Assembly (NCBI GenBank): GCA_030524555.1
Contig: JAUNGK010000001.1
Coordinates: forward strand, 1-64,000
Length of the DNA stretch: 64,000 nucleotides
Source of the DNA: Bacillota bacterium
GTDB taxonomy: Bacteria; Bacillota; Clostridia; Lachnospirales; Lachnospiraceae
Direction of reading: 5' to 3'
Below the pieces are notes generated by a model. The model saw only the letters and a program-made list of their open reading frames with translations, did not search any database and had not been told where the DNA came from. Below are positions 9,043 to 17,135 of this stretch, in pieces; the stretch's first letter is position 1, and each line of letters opens with the position of its first letter. The position numbers and the translations under genes were made by a program.

Positions 9043-10722
9043 TTATTTTTCTCCCAATCCCATTCTGTTTACAGCTGAGAAGATAGCTCTTACAGAAGCT
9101 CTGGTAATATTTGAGCTGACTCCTACACCGTAAGTAACTCTGCCGCTGTCCGCATCCAAAAGATGGATATAAGCTGCCGCCTGTGAATTTGATCCGCTTT
9201 GCAGCGCATGCTCTTCATAATCCAGCACCTTGATGCTCACATCAAGCTCCTGCTGTAATCCCCGTTTTACCGCATCAATCGGTCCATTTCCCACAGCCTC
9301 AAAGGTTCGTTCAGCACCTGCATCCGTATAGGTCACTACAACTCTGGTATCAAATTCAGACTGGATCTCACCGCTCAAATCATCTACCCGCAGTCTGCGG
9401 AAATGGATGGGCTCCTTCTGATCCAAATATTCCTTACGAAAGGCCGCCATAATCTCATCAGGAGAAACCTCTCCCTGTTTCTCGGAAATACCCTGAATCA
9501 CATTAGCGAACTCCTTATGCATTCCCTTGGGCAGCTTGAAGCCAAAATAGGTATCCATAATAAAGGCTACACCGCCCTTACCTGACTGGGAATTAATACG
9601 CACAATAGGTTCGTATTCCCTTCCAATATCCGAAGGATCAATAGGAAGATACGGCACCTGCCAAAATTCATTGCCGCGTTCCTTCATTGCTTTTACACCC
9701 TTATTAATTGCATCCTGATGAGAGCCGGAAAAGGCAGTGAACACCAGCTTCCCGGCATAGGGATGTCTGGGATGAACAGGCAGCTTGCAGCATCTTTCAT
9801 ATATTTCAATAATTTCATTAACCTTTTCAATGTTAAGCTCCGGATTAATACCCTGCGAGAACATGTTATATGCAATATTCAGCACATCCACATTTCCGGT
9901 TCTCTCCCCGTTTCCAAACAGAGTTCCTTCCACTCTCTCAGCTCCTGCAAGCATGGAAAGCTCAGCAGACGCCACACCGGTTCCCCGGTCATTATGAGGG
10001 TGCACACTTAAAATAATGCTCTCCCTGTTCTTAAAATGACGATTCATCCATTCAATCTGATCGGCATATACATTTGGCGTATTCATTTCAACAGTAGAAG
10101 GAAGATTAATGATAATGGGATTTTCCCTGGTAGCTCCCCAGGTTTCCTGTACTGCTGTACAAATTTCCAATGCAAAATCCAGCTCCGTCCCCGTAAAGCT
10201 TTCAGGTGAATATTCCAGAATAATCTTTCCGGGAAACTTCTTTGCACGTTCCTTCACCATCAAGGTACCCTTTACGGCAATATCTATAATCTCCTCACGG
10301 CTCATGCCAAATACTACATCCCTTTGCAGCGTAGAGGTAGAATTATAAATATGTACAATTGCCTCCTTGCAGCCTTCAATGGATTCAAAAGTACGGTCAA
10401 TCAACTCTTCACGGCACTGGGTAAGCACCTGTACACGCACATCATCAGGAATCATTTTTCTTTCAATCAGCTGACGCAGGAAGTCAAATTCAATCTGGCT
10501 TGCTGCCGGAAAGCCAATTTCAATTTCCTTAAATCCCAGCTTAATCAGATACTGAAACATTTCAATTTTTTCGCTGACCACCATGGGATCGATCAGTGCC
10601 TGATTCCCATCCCTTAAGTCAACGCTGCACCATATAGGAGCCTTTTCGATCTCCTTATTCGGCCACTCTCTTTCCGGATAGTCAACCACCGGATTTTTCC
10701 TGTAACGTTTATAATTCAGCAT
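9043..10722 (-). CDS. leuA: 2-isopropylmalate synthase
   Basis: Condenses acetyl-CoA with 2-ketoisovalerate in the first committed step of leucine synthesis. The protein has 559 residues and is the long LeuA type. The TIM-barrel domain starts with SVDLRDGNQAL (residues 33-43) and carries the metal-binding SVHPHNDRGTG. The last 130 residues form the LeuA regulatory domain, which in relatives gives leucine feedback. The ATG at 10722 fits the family N-terminus; a GTG at 10752 overlapping the HPr stop is the alternative. No T-box or leucine leader precedes it. It sits last in a long operon behind an HPr gene, away from other leu genes. Confidence 0.95.
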   Translation of the reverse strand: MLNYKRYRKNPVVDYPEREWPNKEIEKAPIWCSVDLRDGNQALIDPMVVSEKIEMFQYLIKLGFKEIEIGFPAASQIEFDFLRQLIERKMIPDDVRVQVLTQCREELIDRTFESIEGCKEAIVHIYNSTSTLQRDVVFGMSREEIIDIAVKGTLMVKERAKKFPGKIILEYSPESFTGTELDFALEICTAVQETWGATRENPIIINLPSTVEMNTPNVYADQIEWMNRHFKNRESIILSVHPHNDRGTGVASAELSMLAGAERVEGTLFGNGERTGNVDVLNIAYNMFSQGINPELNIEKVNEIIEIYERCCKLPVHPRHPYAGKLVFTAFSGSHQDAINKGVKAMKERGNEFWQVPYLPIDPSDIGREYEPIVRINSQSGKGGVAFIMDTYFGFKLPKGMHKEFANVIQGISEKQGEVSPDEIMAAFRKEYLDQKEPIHFRRLRVDDLSGEIQSEFDTRVVVTYTDAGAERTFEAVGNGPIDAVKRGLQQELDVSIKVLDYEEHALQSGSNSQAAAYIHLLDADSGRVTYGVGVSSNITRASVRAIFSAVNRMGLGEK

Positions 10723-10744
10723 TTTACTATTCCATGCCTTTCCT

Positions 10745-11008
10745 TCATTCACCTAAACCGTTTTCTATTGCCTTTACGAGAGACTCCAGAGCCTCTGTTT
10801 CATCCACTCCATCGCAGATGAACTCAATCTCATCACCGCATTTTACACATGCTCCCAGTACGCTTAACACACTTTTGGCATTTGCGGTATTACCCCTGAA
10901 TGTAAATGTAATCAATGACTTAAACTGCATTGCCTCTTTACACAATATCCCCGCAGGCCTTAAATGCAGCCCCGTGGGATTTTTAATAACCACCTTTTGC
11001 CTTACCAT
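10745..11008 (-). CDS. HPr family phosphocarrier protein
   Basis: An 87-residue HPr. Phosphorylatable His15 is in GLHLRPAG and the regulatory Ser46 in NAKSVLSVL, both at the standard positions, so it could carry phosphate to sugar-specific EIIA proteins and act as HPr(Ser-P) with CcpA. Cysteines at positions around 54-57 (GACVKCGDE) are less usual. GGAGGG precedes the ATG. It lies 26 bases after glmM and immediately before leuA. It could be the general HPr or a dedicated second copy. A separate HPr-like gene at 50706 lacks the histidine. Confidence 0.85.
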   Translation of the reverse strand: MVRQKVVIKNPTGLHLRPAGILCKEAMQFKSLITFTFRGNTANAKSVLSVLGACVKCGDEIEFICDGVDETEALESLVKAIENGLGE

Positions 11009-11034
11009 AACAATAACCCTCCAATCATTCCGCC

Positions 11035-12384
11035 CTAAAGCATAATATTCTGAATCAGCTCTGCCAGCTGTCTTGCATCTTCTTCAATCATTTTCTGATC
11101 CTTACCTTCAATCATAACACGTACCAAAGGCTCTGTTCCCGAAGGGCGGATCAACACTCTTCCCTCTCCTGCAAACTTATCGGTAAGCTTCTTAATTGCC
11201 TCCGCAATTTCAGGATATTCCATATATCTTTCCTTTTTGTGGTTGGGAACCTTTGCATTGACAAGTGCCTGCGGAAGCACCTCCATAACCTTAGCAAGCT
11301 CTGAAAGCTTTTTATTAGTCTCCACCATAACCTTCAAAAGATGCAATGCGCTGAGCAGACCGTCTCCGGTAGTATTTTCCTTAAGGAATATAATATGTCC
11401 CGACTGCTCTCCACCAAGGCTTGCCCCGATTTCCTTCATCCTCTCCAGAACATACCTGTCTCCTACCTTGGTCTGTTCCATATGAATGCCATTCTTCTCC
11501 GCCATCAGGAAGAATCCCAGATTACTCATAACCGTTGCCACAATGGTATCACCGGTAAGCTCACCCTTCTCCTTCATATGAGTACCGACAATAGCCATAA
11601 TCTGATCACCGTCAACAATATTTCCCAATTCATCTACCGCAAGCAATCTGTCTGCATCGCCATCAAATGCCAGACCGATGTCAGCCTTCTCATAAACCAC
11701 TCTTGCCTGAAGCTCCTGCATATGAGTAGAGCCGCAATTGGCATTAATGTTAGTTCCATCCGGCATATTATGAATTGCCACAACATTACCGCCTAATTCC
11801 TTAAGCGCTTCTACTGAGGTATAATAAGATGCACCTTCTGCACAATCCACAACAATCTTCAGTCCTGACAAATCAACGTTTACCGATTGGATGGAATGAT
11901 TAATGTATTCCTCTCTGGCATCGGTCCGATACTTGATCTTACCTACATTAGCCCCGATGGGAAATTTAATTCCGCTCATATCGTTTCTTATGATACTTTC
12001 AATCTCATCTTCCAGAGCGTCCGGCAGCTTATATCCATTTCCGTCAAAAAACTTAATTCCGTTAAACTCCACCGGATTATGGGAAGCAGAAATCACTACA
12101 CCTGCATCTACTTTATACTTTCTGGTCAGGTATGCTACTGCCGGAGTGGGAATCACACCTACATAAACGGCATTGGCTCCCACCGAGCAGATGCCCGCCA
12201 TCAGTGCATTGGCAAGCATATCTCCCGATATTCTGGTATCACATCCTACCATGATAGTAGGCTTATGCATATTTTCTCTGGTTAGTACATAGGCACCTGC
12301 CTGACCAAGCTGCATTGCCAACAGAGGCGTCAATTCGTCATTTGCCACACCTCTTACACCATCTGTACCAAATAATCTGCTCAT
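11035..12384 (-). CDS. glmM: Phosphoglucosamine mutase
   Basis: Interconverts glucosamine-6-phosphate and glucosamine-1-phosphate on the path to UDP-GlcNAc and peptidoglycan. It has 449 residues, the standard length. The phosphoserine loop ISASHNP puts the catalytic Ser at 101, the metal loop DGDADR lies near 240, and the sugar-phosphate loop RPSGTEP near 405. AAAGGAG precedes the ATG. It follows cdaA and cdaR, the conserved Firmicutes arrangement in which CdaR and GlmM modulate the cyclase CdaA. Confidence 0.97.
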   Translation of the reverse strand: MSRLFGTDGVRGVANDELTPLLAMQLGQAGAYVLTRENMHKPTIMVGCDTRISGDMLANALMAGICSVGANAVYVGVIPTPAVAYLTRKYKVDAGVVISASHNPVEFNGIKFFDGNGYKLPDALEDEIESIIRNDMSGIKFPIGANVGKIKYRTDAREEYINHSIQSVNVDLSGLKIVVDCAEGASYYTSVEALKELGGNVVAIHNMPDGTNINANCGSTHMQELQARVVYEKADIGLAFDGDADRLLAVDELGNIVDGDQIMAIVGTHMKEKGELTGDTIVATVMSNLGFFLMAEKNGIHMEQTKVGDRYVLERMKEIGASLGGEQSGHIIFLKENTTGDGLLSALHLLKVMVETNKKLSELAKVMEVLPQALVNAKVPNHKKERYMEYPEIAEAIKKLTDKFAGEGRVLIRPSGTEPLVRVMIEGKDQKMIEEDARQLAELIQNIML

Positions 12385-12404
12385 TCTATCTTAGCTCCTT
12401 TCGA

Positions 12405-13685
12405 CTATTCCTGCTCCTGCTCCGAAATGTGAAGAGTCACTGTAACCGGTTCGGATAAGACTACTCCCTCCGGCAATCCAAAATCAACCTCCACCGTATA
12501 ATATCCGGGCTGTGGCTCACTCATGCCATTTTCCTGCATCCATTTTACAATATCCACCGTTCCCGATATATTAGCAGCCTGTAAGGTTGCAACATCTCTC
12601 GACAACCCTACCACTTCTATGATAAAGCTTTCTCCAAGGTCGGAAATACTGGCATTATATCCTTCAGGAAGATTCGATATACGAACCTTTTCGCCCCTGA
12701 TCTCCAATCTCTTATTCATCTCAGCTTCTATATGAACAGTAACAGTTTTAAGGGCATCCGCCGAATTTGCAAGATATACATTATCAGGCAAATATTGCCT
12801 TAAATCAATTTCCTTTACCAGGTCTTCCGTTTGATCGGTAATATCCAATACCTCTGCCGGAATTACAATTTCCGTAACGCTCCTTAGCACACTTGCTTTT
12901 CCTGCAACAGTAACGCTTTCTCCATTTCCGTCAATCTCTCCGGTGTCCTGATACCCCTGTGCAGGCTGGCCGCTGACGCTGTAATGTACAGGAACCGATG
13001 CAGTCTGCCAGATTGCCACTTTCACACCTACGGACTTAATATTTTGCGTAATATTCTCATTCGTAATCATATTTCCGTCCGCATCATAAAGCTTAATCTC
13101 AGCATTAGTGACGATATCGCTGGTCATTCCATCTATACCTACATCCACCACGGCCTTGGTAATCTGGTCAATCACGGATTCAGGGCCGGAAATTCTCACC
13201 AGGTTTTGATCCGGAGTAACCTCGCCTACTATATACCCATCAGCAATCTGTCCTGATGTAGTGGCTTTCAAAGCCAAAGCCTTTGTTTTCTTATTTTCGA
13301 TTTTAAGCTTCACGGTATCAATGCTTCCCACAATACTGCTGATATCCTTATTGGATCGATCCGTGGTTAATTTAATCGCTATAGTATCAAGACTGCTGAT
13401 ATCATTTACATCTGCCGTGGCAATAATATTTTCATTCTTCAACTCGCTGATTACCGAACGAGGCGCTCTTATCGTTACCTTACTGATCACATCCGTTCCG
13501 TCCAGCACTTCATATACCTGACCTGAATCGGTAATCAGGTCTGTATTGAGCAGTTCCACCGGTATATTGTAATAGCTGTTTGGAACCGTGGGATTGTTTA
13601 TACTGTTAACTACCAGCCACAGAATAACTGCCAGAAAGACTGACGCCAGTTTCAGGCTGATATTTCGTGTCAATTTACTTTTCAC
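12405..13685 (-). CDS. cdaR: CdaA regulatory protein, YbbR-domain
   Basis: A 426-residue membrane-anchored protein. One N-terminal membrane helix (residues about 8-25) is followed by a large extracytoplasmic part made of repeated YbbR domains. In Firmicutes this protein modulates the diadenylate cyclase CdaA. The start is GTG at 13685 inside the end of cdaA, with AAAGG from the cdaA coding sequence acting as ribosome site; the 11-bp overlap points to coupled translation. The C-terminus is Glu/Gln-rich. Confidence 0.9.
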   Translation of the reverse strand: MKSKLTRNISLKLASVFLAVILWLVVNSINNPTVPNSYYNIPVELLNTDLITDSGQVYEVLDGTDVISKVTIRAPRSVISELKNENIIATADVNDISSLDTIAIKLTTDRSNKDISSIVGSIDTVKLKIENKKTKALALKATTSGQIADGYIVGEVTPDQNLVRISGPESVIDQITKAVVDVGIDGMTSDIVTNAEIKLYDADGNMITNENITQNIKSVGVKVAIWQTASVPVHYSVSGQPAQGYQDTGEIDGNGESVTVAGKASVLRSVTEIVIPAEVLDITDQTEDLVKEIDLRQYLPDNVYLANSADALKTVTVHIEAEMNKRLEIRGEKVRISNLPEGYNASISDLGESFIIEVVGLSRDVATLQAANISGTVDIVKWMQENGMSEPQPGYYTVEVDFGLPEGVVLSEPVTVTLHISEQEQE

Positions 13686-14544
13686 CCTTTGACCGTCCCT
13701 TCCACAGAATTCTCTTCCGGCTTTCTTCCTCCGGCTTATTCTGTATTGCTTTTAATCTTTCTTTTAAGGTTTCTCCGTTTAAATTGCGCTCTAAGTTTCC
13801 ACCATATGCCACGCTGATCTTTCCTGTCTCCTCCGAAACGATCACCGTCAGGGAATCTGTAGCCTCTGAAATTCCTACACCTGCTCTGTGTCTGGTTCCC
13901 AGCTCCTTACTAAGAGCCATATTATCGGAAAGAGGCAGATAGCAGGTCGCTGACACTACTCTGTTTCCTCTGATTATAACTGCGCCGTCATGGAGAGGGG
14001 TATTGTGTTCGAAAATGTTGATCAGCAGCTGGCTTGTAACAATACCATCCACGTCTATTCCTGTTCTTTCATATTCATCCAGAGACTGATTTTGCTGTAC
14101 AACAATAAGGGCACCAGTTTTCACCTTGCCCATTTCTACACACGCCTTCGTAATTTCATTGATTGTCTTATCCGAAAATCTTCCTTCTCCCGGATTTTTC
14201 CCTAATTCAAAAGGGACAATGGAAGAAATAATGTTTTTTCTTCCCAGTTCCTCCACAGCTTTACGCAGCTCCGGCTGTAATATGACCACCACTGCCGTCA
14301 CAGCCACGCCAAACATGTTTTGGACAATCCAGAGAATGGTATTCATTTCAAAGTATGCAGCAACCAGAATAAAGACCGCTATAACAAGTATCCCTTTTAA
14401 AAGAGACCATGCTCTTGTATTTTTAATCCACACTAAAATATGATAAAGCAGAAAAGCGAGAATAAATATCTCCACGACATCTGCCCATCTGATACCTGAC
14501 ACCCTTGACAGGTATGTTTCCACAATTTCAATGCCACGCAACAT
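13675..14544 (-). CDS. cdaA: Diadenylate cyclase CdaA
   Basis: Makes the second messenger c-di-AMP from two ATP. The protein has 289 residues with three N-terminal membrane helices (about 22-90) and a cytoplasmic DAC domain. The catalytic DGA (186-188) and RHR (218-220) motifs are intact. c-di-AMP controls potassium and osmolyte balance and wall integrity. GGGGAATAAC precedes the ATG. Order cdaA-cdaR-glmM is the usual one. Upstream comes a membrane protein of unknown role, and the whole set seems to be transcribed from the recD2 side. Confidence 0.95.
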   Translation of the reverse strand: MLRGIEIVETYLSRVSGIRWADVVEIFILAFLLYHILVWIKNTRAWSLLKGILVIAVFILVAAYFEMNTILWIVQNMFGVAVTAVVVILQPELRKAVEELGRKNIISSIVPFELGKNPGEGRFSDKTINEITKACVEMGKVKTGALIVVQQNQSLDEYERTGIDVDGIVTSQLLINIFEHNTPLHDGAVIIRGNRVVSATCYLPLSDNMALSKELGTRHRAGVGISEATDSLTVIVSEETGKISVAYGGNLERNLNGETLKERLKAIQNKPEEESRKRILWKGRSKGEK

Positions 14545-14586
14545 TTAGTTATTCCCCATTACTAAAATATTAACCGCCGTTCCTCC

Positions 14587-15546
14587 CTATCGCTTTGAAT
14601 GGCTCCCGCCGCTTCTTTTTCTGGGAGTATTAATTCTCTTAACCGTTCTTGACGGTGTTGCCACCGTGATCTTCGGTACAGCCTTCACATAATAGTAGTA
14701 CTCATCATCCTCAAACTGAACCTTTTCCACTCTGCTGTAATCCAAATGGAAAACGAAAAATTCCAGAATTTTAACTATCAGCAGCGAAAAGATCGTTCCA
14801 ATAAAAATACCTATAATAGATACATTCGTATCAAACAAAAGATCTCCAACCAGTAAAATCATCACATTGGCAATAGCGCCCGTAATCATCGCAATAGTCC
14901 ATGCATGATCGATAGATAATCTTCTGATCATGTAAACAATTATGATTGTAGCGGCAAAGGCTGCAATTGTAAGCAGCATTTCCTTGTTATTGATCAGTCC
15001 GTCTATCACAAGCCTGAATCTTGTAGTTATTTCTTCCGTTTCCATTGCGGTAAGTGCAGTTGCACTGTCAGCTATGTAATTGATTAAATAAGTAACCATA
15101 ACGCCGCAGCCTACTGAAACCGCCGATGCCGGAGTTCCCAAAAGCCCCATGGCAAGGGGTATCACATAAGGGATTTTCAGCACAAAGCATATAGGCAGGA
15201 GCAATACCACCAGCGTATCCTTTGGTGAAAATCTAAAATAAAGAAGAAACATTACCAGGAATAATACCAGTGTTACCACAGCACACTCCAGCGACAATGC
15301 ATAAAAGTGAAGCACTACAAAAGCCGCTGCCACAAAAATAATAAAATTCATTGGCATAAAGGAACACATAAGAGCAATGATCAGCACAATTGAAATATTA
15401 TCCAGCCTGTGCATATATCCCACCCTGCTGTTAATCATCAAAAGTGATGTCAATGCCAGAATCAGCTTTAATACAGGCTTTAAATAAACCTCATATTTGT
15501 TAATAAAATTTTTGATATATTGCTTTACAACCAGTAAACTTGTCAT
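14587..15546 (-). CDS. Polytopic membrane protein of unknown function
   Basis: A 319-residue protein with about eight or nine hydrophobic segments between residues 25 and 265. A charged cytoplasmic tail follows, first acidic with several Tyr (EDDEYYYYVK) and then strongly basic (RTVKRINTPRKRS to the end). I do not recognise a family with a known function. GAGGATAACC precedes the ATG. It lies between a small two-helix membrane protein and cdaA, with short gaps on both sides, so it is probably co-transcribed with the c-di-AMP genes. Confidence 0.75.
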   Translation of the reverse strand: MTSLLVVKQYIKNFINKYEVYLKPVLKLILALTSLLMINSRVGYMHRLDNISIVLIIALMCSFMPMNFIIFVAAAFVVLHFYALSLECAVVTLVLFLVMFLLYFRFSPKDTLVVLLLPICFVLKIPYVIPLAMGLLGTPASAVSVGCGVMVTYLINYIADSATALTAMETEEITTRFRLVIDGLINNKEMLLTIAAFAATIIIVYMIRRLSIDHAWTIAMITGAIANVMILLVGDLLFDTNVSIIGIFIGTIFSLLIVKILEFFVFHLDYSRVEKVQFEDDEYYYYVKAVPKITVATPSRTVKRINTPRKRSGGSHSKR

Positions 15547-15559
15547 ACGGTTATCCTCA

Positions 15560-15946
15560 TTATTTGTTATGCATACCTGATAATTTTTTGAGATTATCGT
15601 AGTAGTGCTTTAAACTCTTTCTTGCTCTGCTGTATCTGCAGGCAAATACCACATAGGCAACAACTCCATATGCTCCTGCCACGCATAGATACAGGATCAT
15701 GACGCTTTTACCGAAATCAAGCAGATCCATCTTATAGATCTCCTGCATTATTTCCTCAAAATTATAAAATACATACACACCAAACAGCGCCAAAAAAGAA
15801 ATTGTAACAGCAATAATCGATTTCAGAATTTGAAATCCGATATAATCGCTTCTAAAATAGTGGATAATTGCTATATCTTTTTTTCCTTCATGCTCCTCAT
15901 AGGATGCCATTCTGGTCATTAGAATGACCTTCTCTTCGTTTATCAT
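15560..15946 (-). CDS. Small membrane protein with two helices
   Basis: A 128-residue protein with two predicted membrane helices (about 40-65 and 80-105) and charged ends. No catalytic motif was recognised. The ATG at 15946 is preferred, with AAGGGCAG about 5 bases upstream; a TTG five codons earlier lies inside that site. It is 13 bases upstream of the 319-residue membrane protein and may work with it. Confidence 0.7.
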   Translation of the reverse strand: MINEEKVILMTRMASYEEHEGKKDIAIIHYFRSDYIGFQILKSIIAVTISFLALFGVYVFYNFEEIMQEIYKMDLLDFGKSVMILYLCVAGAYGVVAYVVFACRYSRARKSLKHYYDNLKKLSGMHNK

Positions 15947-15984
15947 ATATCTGCCCTTCAATTGTTACTTTGTAAAAACAATTA

Positions 15985-16392
15985 TTACAGGTAACGCATT
16001 CTATCGCTTTCCCGCTTAGAGACAGGCTTATGCACAGGCTCCTTAGGTTTATCCATTCCGATAGCATGCTTAAAGCCTGTAGTCATTTCCATTTTGCATT
16101 TGTCACAAAAACGGCCTGAACGGATCATTGCTCCGCATCCTTCACATGGGATTCTGATCGGCGAGTCATCAGCAAACTGGAGACGTTCCTCCCGGATCCA
16201 TTGGCGGATCTGCCCGGGATCTACATCACATTCCCTGGAAACCTCAACAATATCGGCACCATGATGATCCTGTACATACTTCTTAACTTCCTGAAACTTG
16301 GCTTCCTGTTCCTCTTTACATCTGGGGCACATAATCGGTCCCATAACATAATTAAAAATTCTTCCGCATTTTCTGCAATTTCGTACATTCAT
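15985..16392 (-). CDS. YvyF-like flagellar operon protein
   Basis: A 135-residue protein with two zinc-ribbon-like Cys pairs, CRKCG (6-10) with CPRCKEE (22 onward), and CEGCG with CDKCK near 90-105. Between them is a helix-turn-helix-like stretch (VDPGQIRQWIREERL). This matches the TIGR03826 flagellar operon family, B. subtilis YvyF, which likewise lies directly after comFC. Its function is not firmly known; a regulatory role in motility is usually assumed. GGGAGG precedes the ATG. The flagellar rod genes are 3 kb upstream in a separate operon. Confidence 0.85.
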   Translation of the reverse strand: MNVRNCRKCGRIFNYVMGPIMCPRCKEEQEAKFQEVKKYVQDHHGADIVEVSRECDVDPGQIRQWIREERLQFADDSPIRIPCEGCGAMIRSGRFCDKCKMEMTTGFKHAIGMDKPKEPVHKPVSKRESDRMRYL

Positions 16393-16409
16393 AACAATAC
16401 CTCCCGCTT

Positions 16410-17120
16410 CTACATGCCACGTCCAATGGTCAATGTCAAAAAGTAAATTTGGTAAATACCCACCTTCGACAAAACCCCGGCCATAGAGTCCATTGTACTG
16501 CCGGTAGTGTATATATCATCCACAATAACAATCGTATTTAATTTTACATCATTTTGGCAGATTTTGAAAGCCCTTTTCAAATTATTTTGCCTTTCCAGGG
16601 GAGTCAGCCCCTTAAGAGGCTTAGTGCTGCGGGTTCTTTTAATCAAATGGTCAAAAACCGGTATCCCCGAATGTCTTGAAAGCTCCCTCGCTATCAGCTG
16701 CGCCTGATTATATCCCCTGCTCCTCATTCTGGATGCATGGACAGGAACCGGCACCAGCCCATCCGGCTTAATCGCTTCAAGCCACTCTGCCTTCTTTTCA
16801 AAAAGATCCCTGCCGTAAAAGGCCGCATATTCCATCCGTCCCCTGTACTTAAAACGAAATAAGGAATCTGCCATGCTTCCGTAATCGTACAGCGCCATTC
16901 CCCGCACGAAAAGATGGTGCGTCCTTTCACAATCCTCACAATATTCCTTTTCTTCCTTCCGAAGCTGTTTGCCGCATTTCATACAGCAGGACTTACCAAT
17001 ATAAACAATTCTGCCTTTGCAGCTGCTGCAAACTCTTTCTCCGGCCAGGTCGCTTATCTCGTCGCAAACCACACATCTTGCCGGAAATAAATAATCCAGT
17101 GGATTTCTGCTAATCCTCAT
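16410..17120 (-). CDS. comFC: ComF-family phosphoribosyltransferase-like protein
   Basis: A 236-residue ComFC protein. The N-terminal zinc module has Cys pairs CVVC, CSSC, CCMKC and CEDC (residues 16-80). The C-terminal half is a type I phosphoribosyltransferase fold with the PRPP loop VDDIYTTGSTM near 200. In competent bacteria ComFC helps handle incoming single-stranded DNA with the ComFA helicase. No comFA lies next to it; instead recD2 lies 15 bases upstream. Confidence 0.92.
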   Translation of the reverse strand: MRISRNPLDYLFPARCVVCDEISDLAGERVCSSCKGRIVYIGKSCCMKCGKQLRKEEKEYCEDCERTHHLFVRGMALYDYGSMADSLFRFKYRGRMEYAAFYGRDLFEKKAEWLEAIKPDGLVPVPVHASRMRSRGYNQAQLIARELSRHSGIPVFDHLIKRTRSTKPLKGLTPLERQNNLKRAFKICQNDVKLNTIVIVDDIYTTGSTMDSMAGVLSKVGIYQIYFLTLTIGRGM

Positions 17121-17135
17121 CCGCCTGCCTTTCTT

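Noticed and set aside
10745..11008. Crh instead of HPr
   Set aside because: His15 and its GLHLRPA context are intact, which Crh lacks.
10722..11034. Possible T-box or leucine leader before leuA
   Set aside because: Only the HPr gene and a 26-base gap are present; no leader hairpins, leucine codon run or T-box core was seen.
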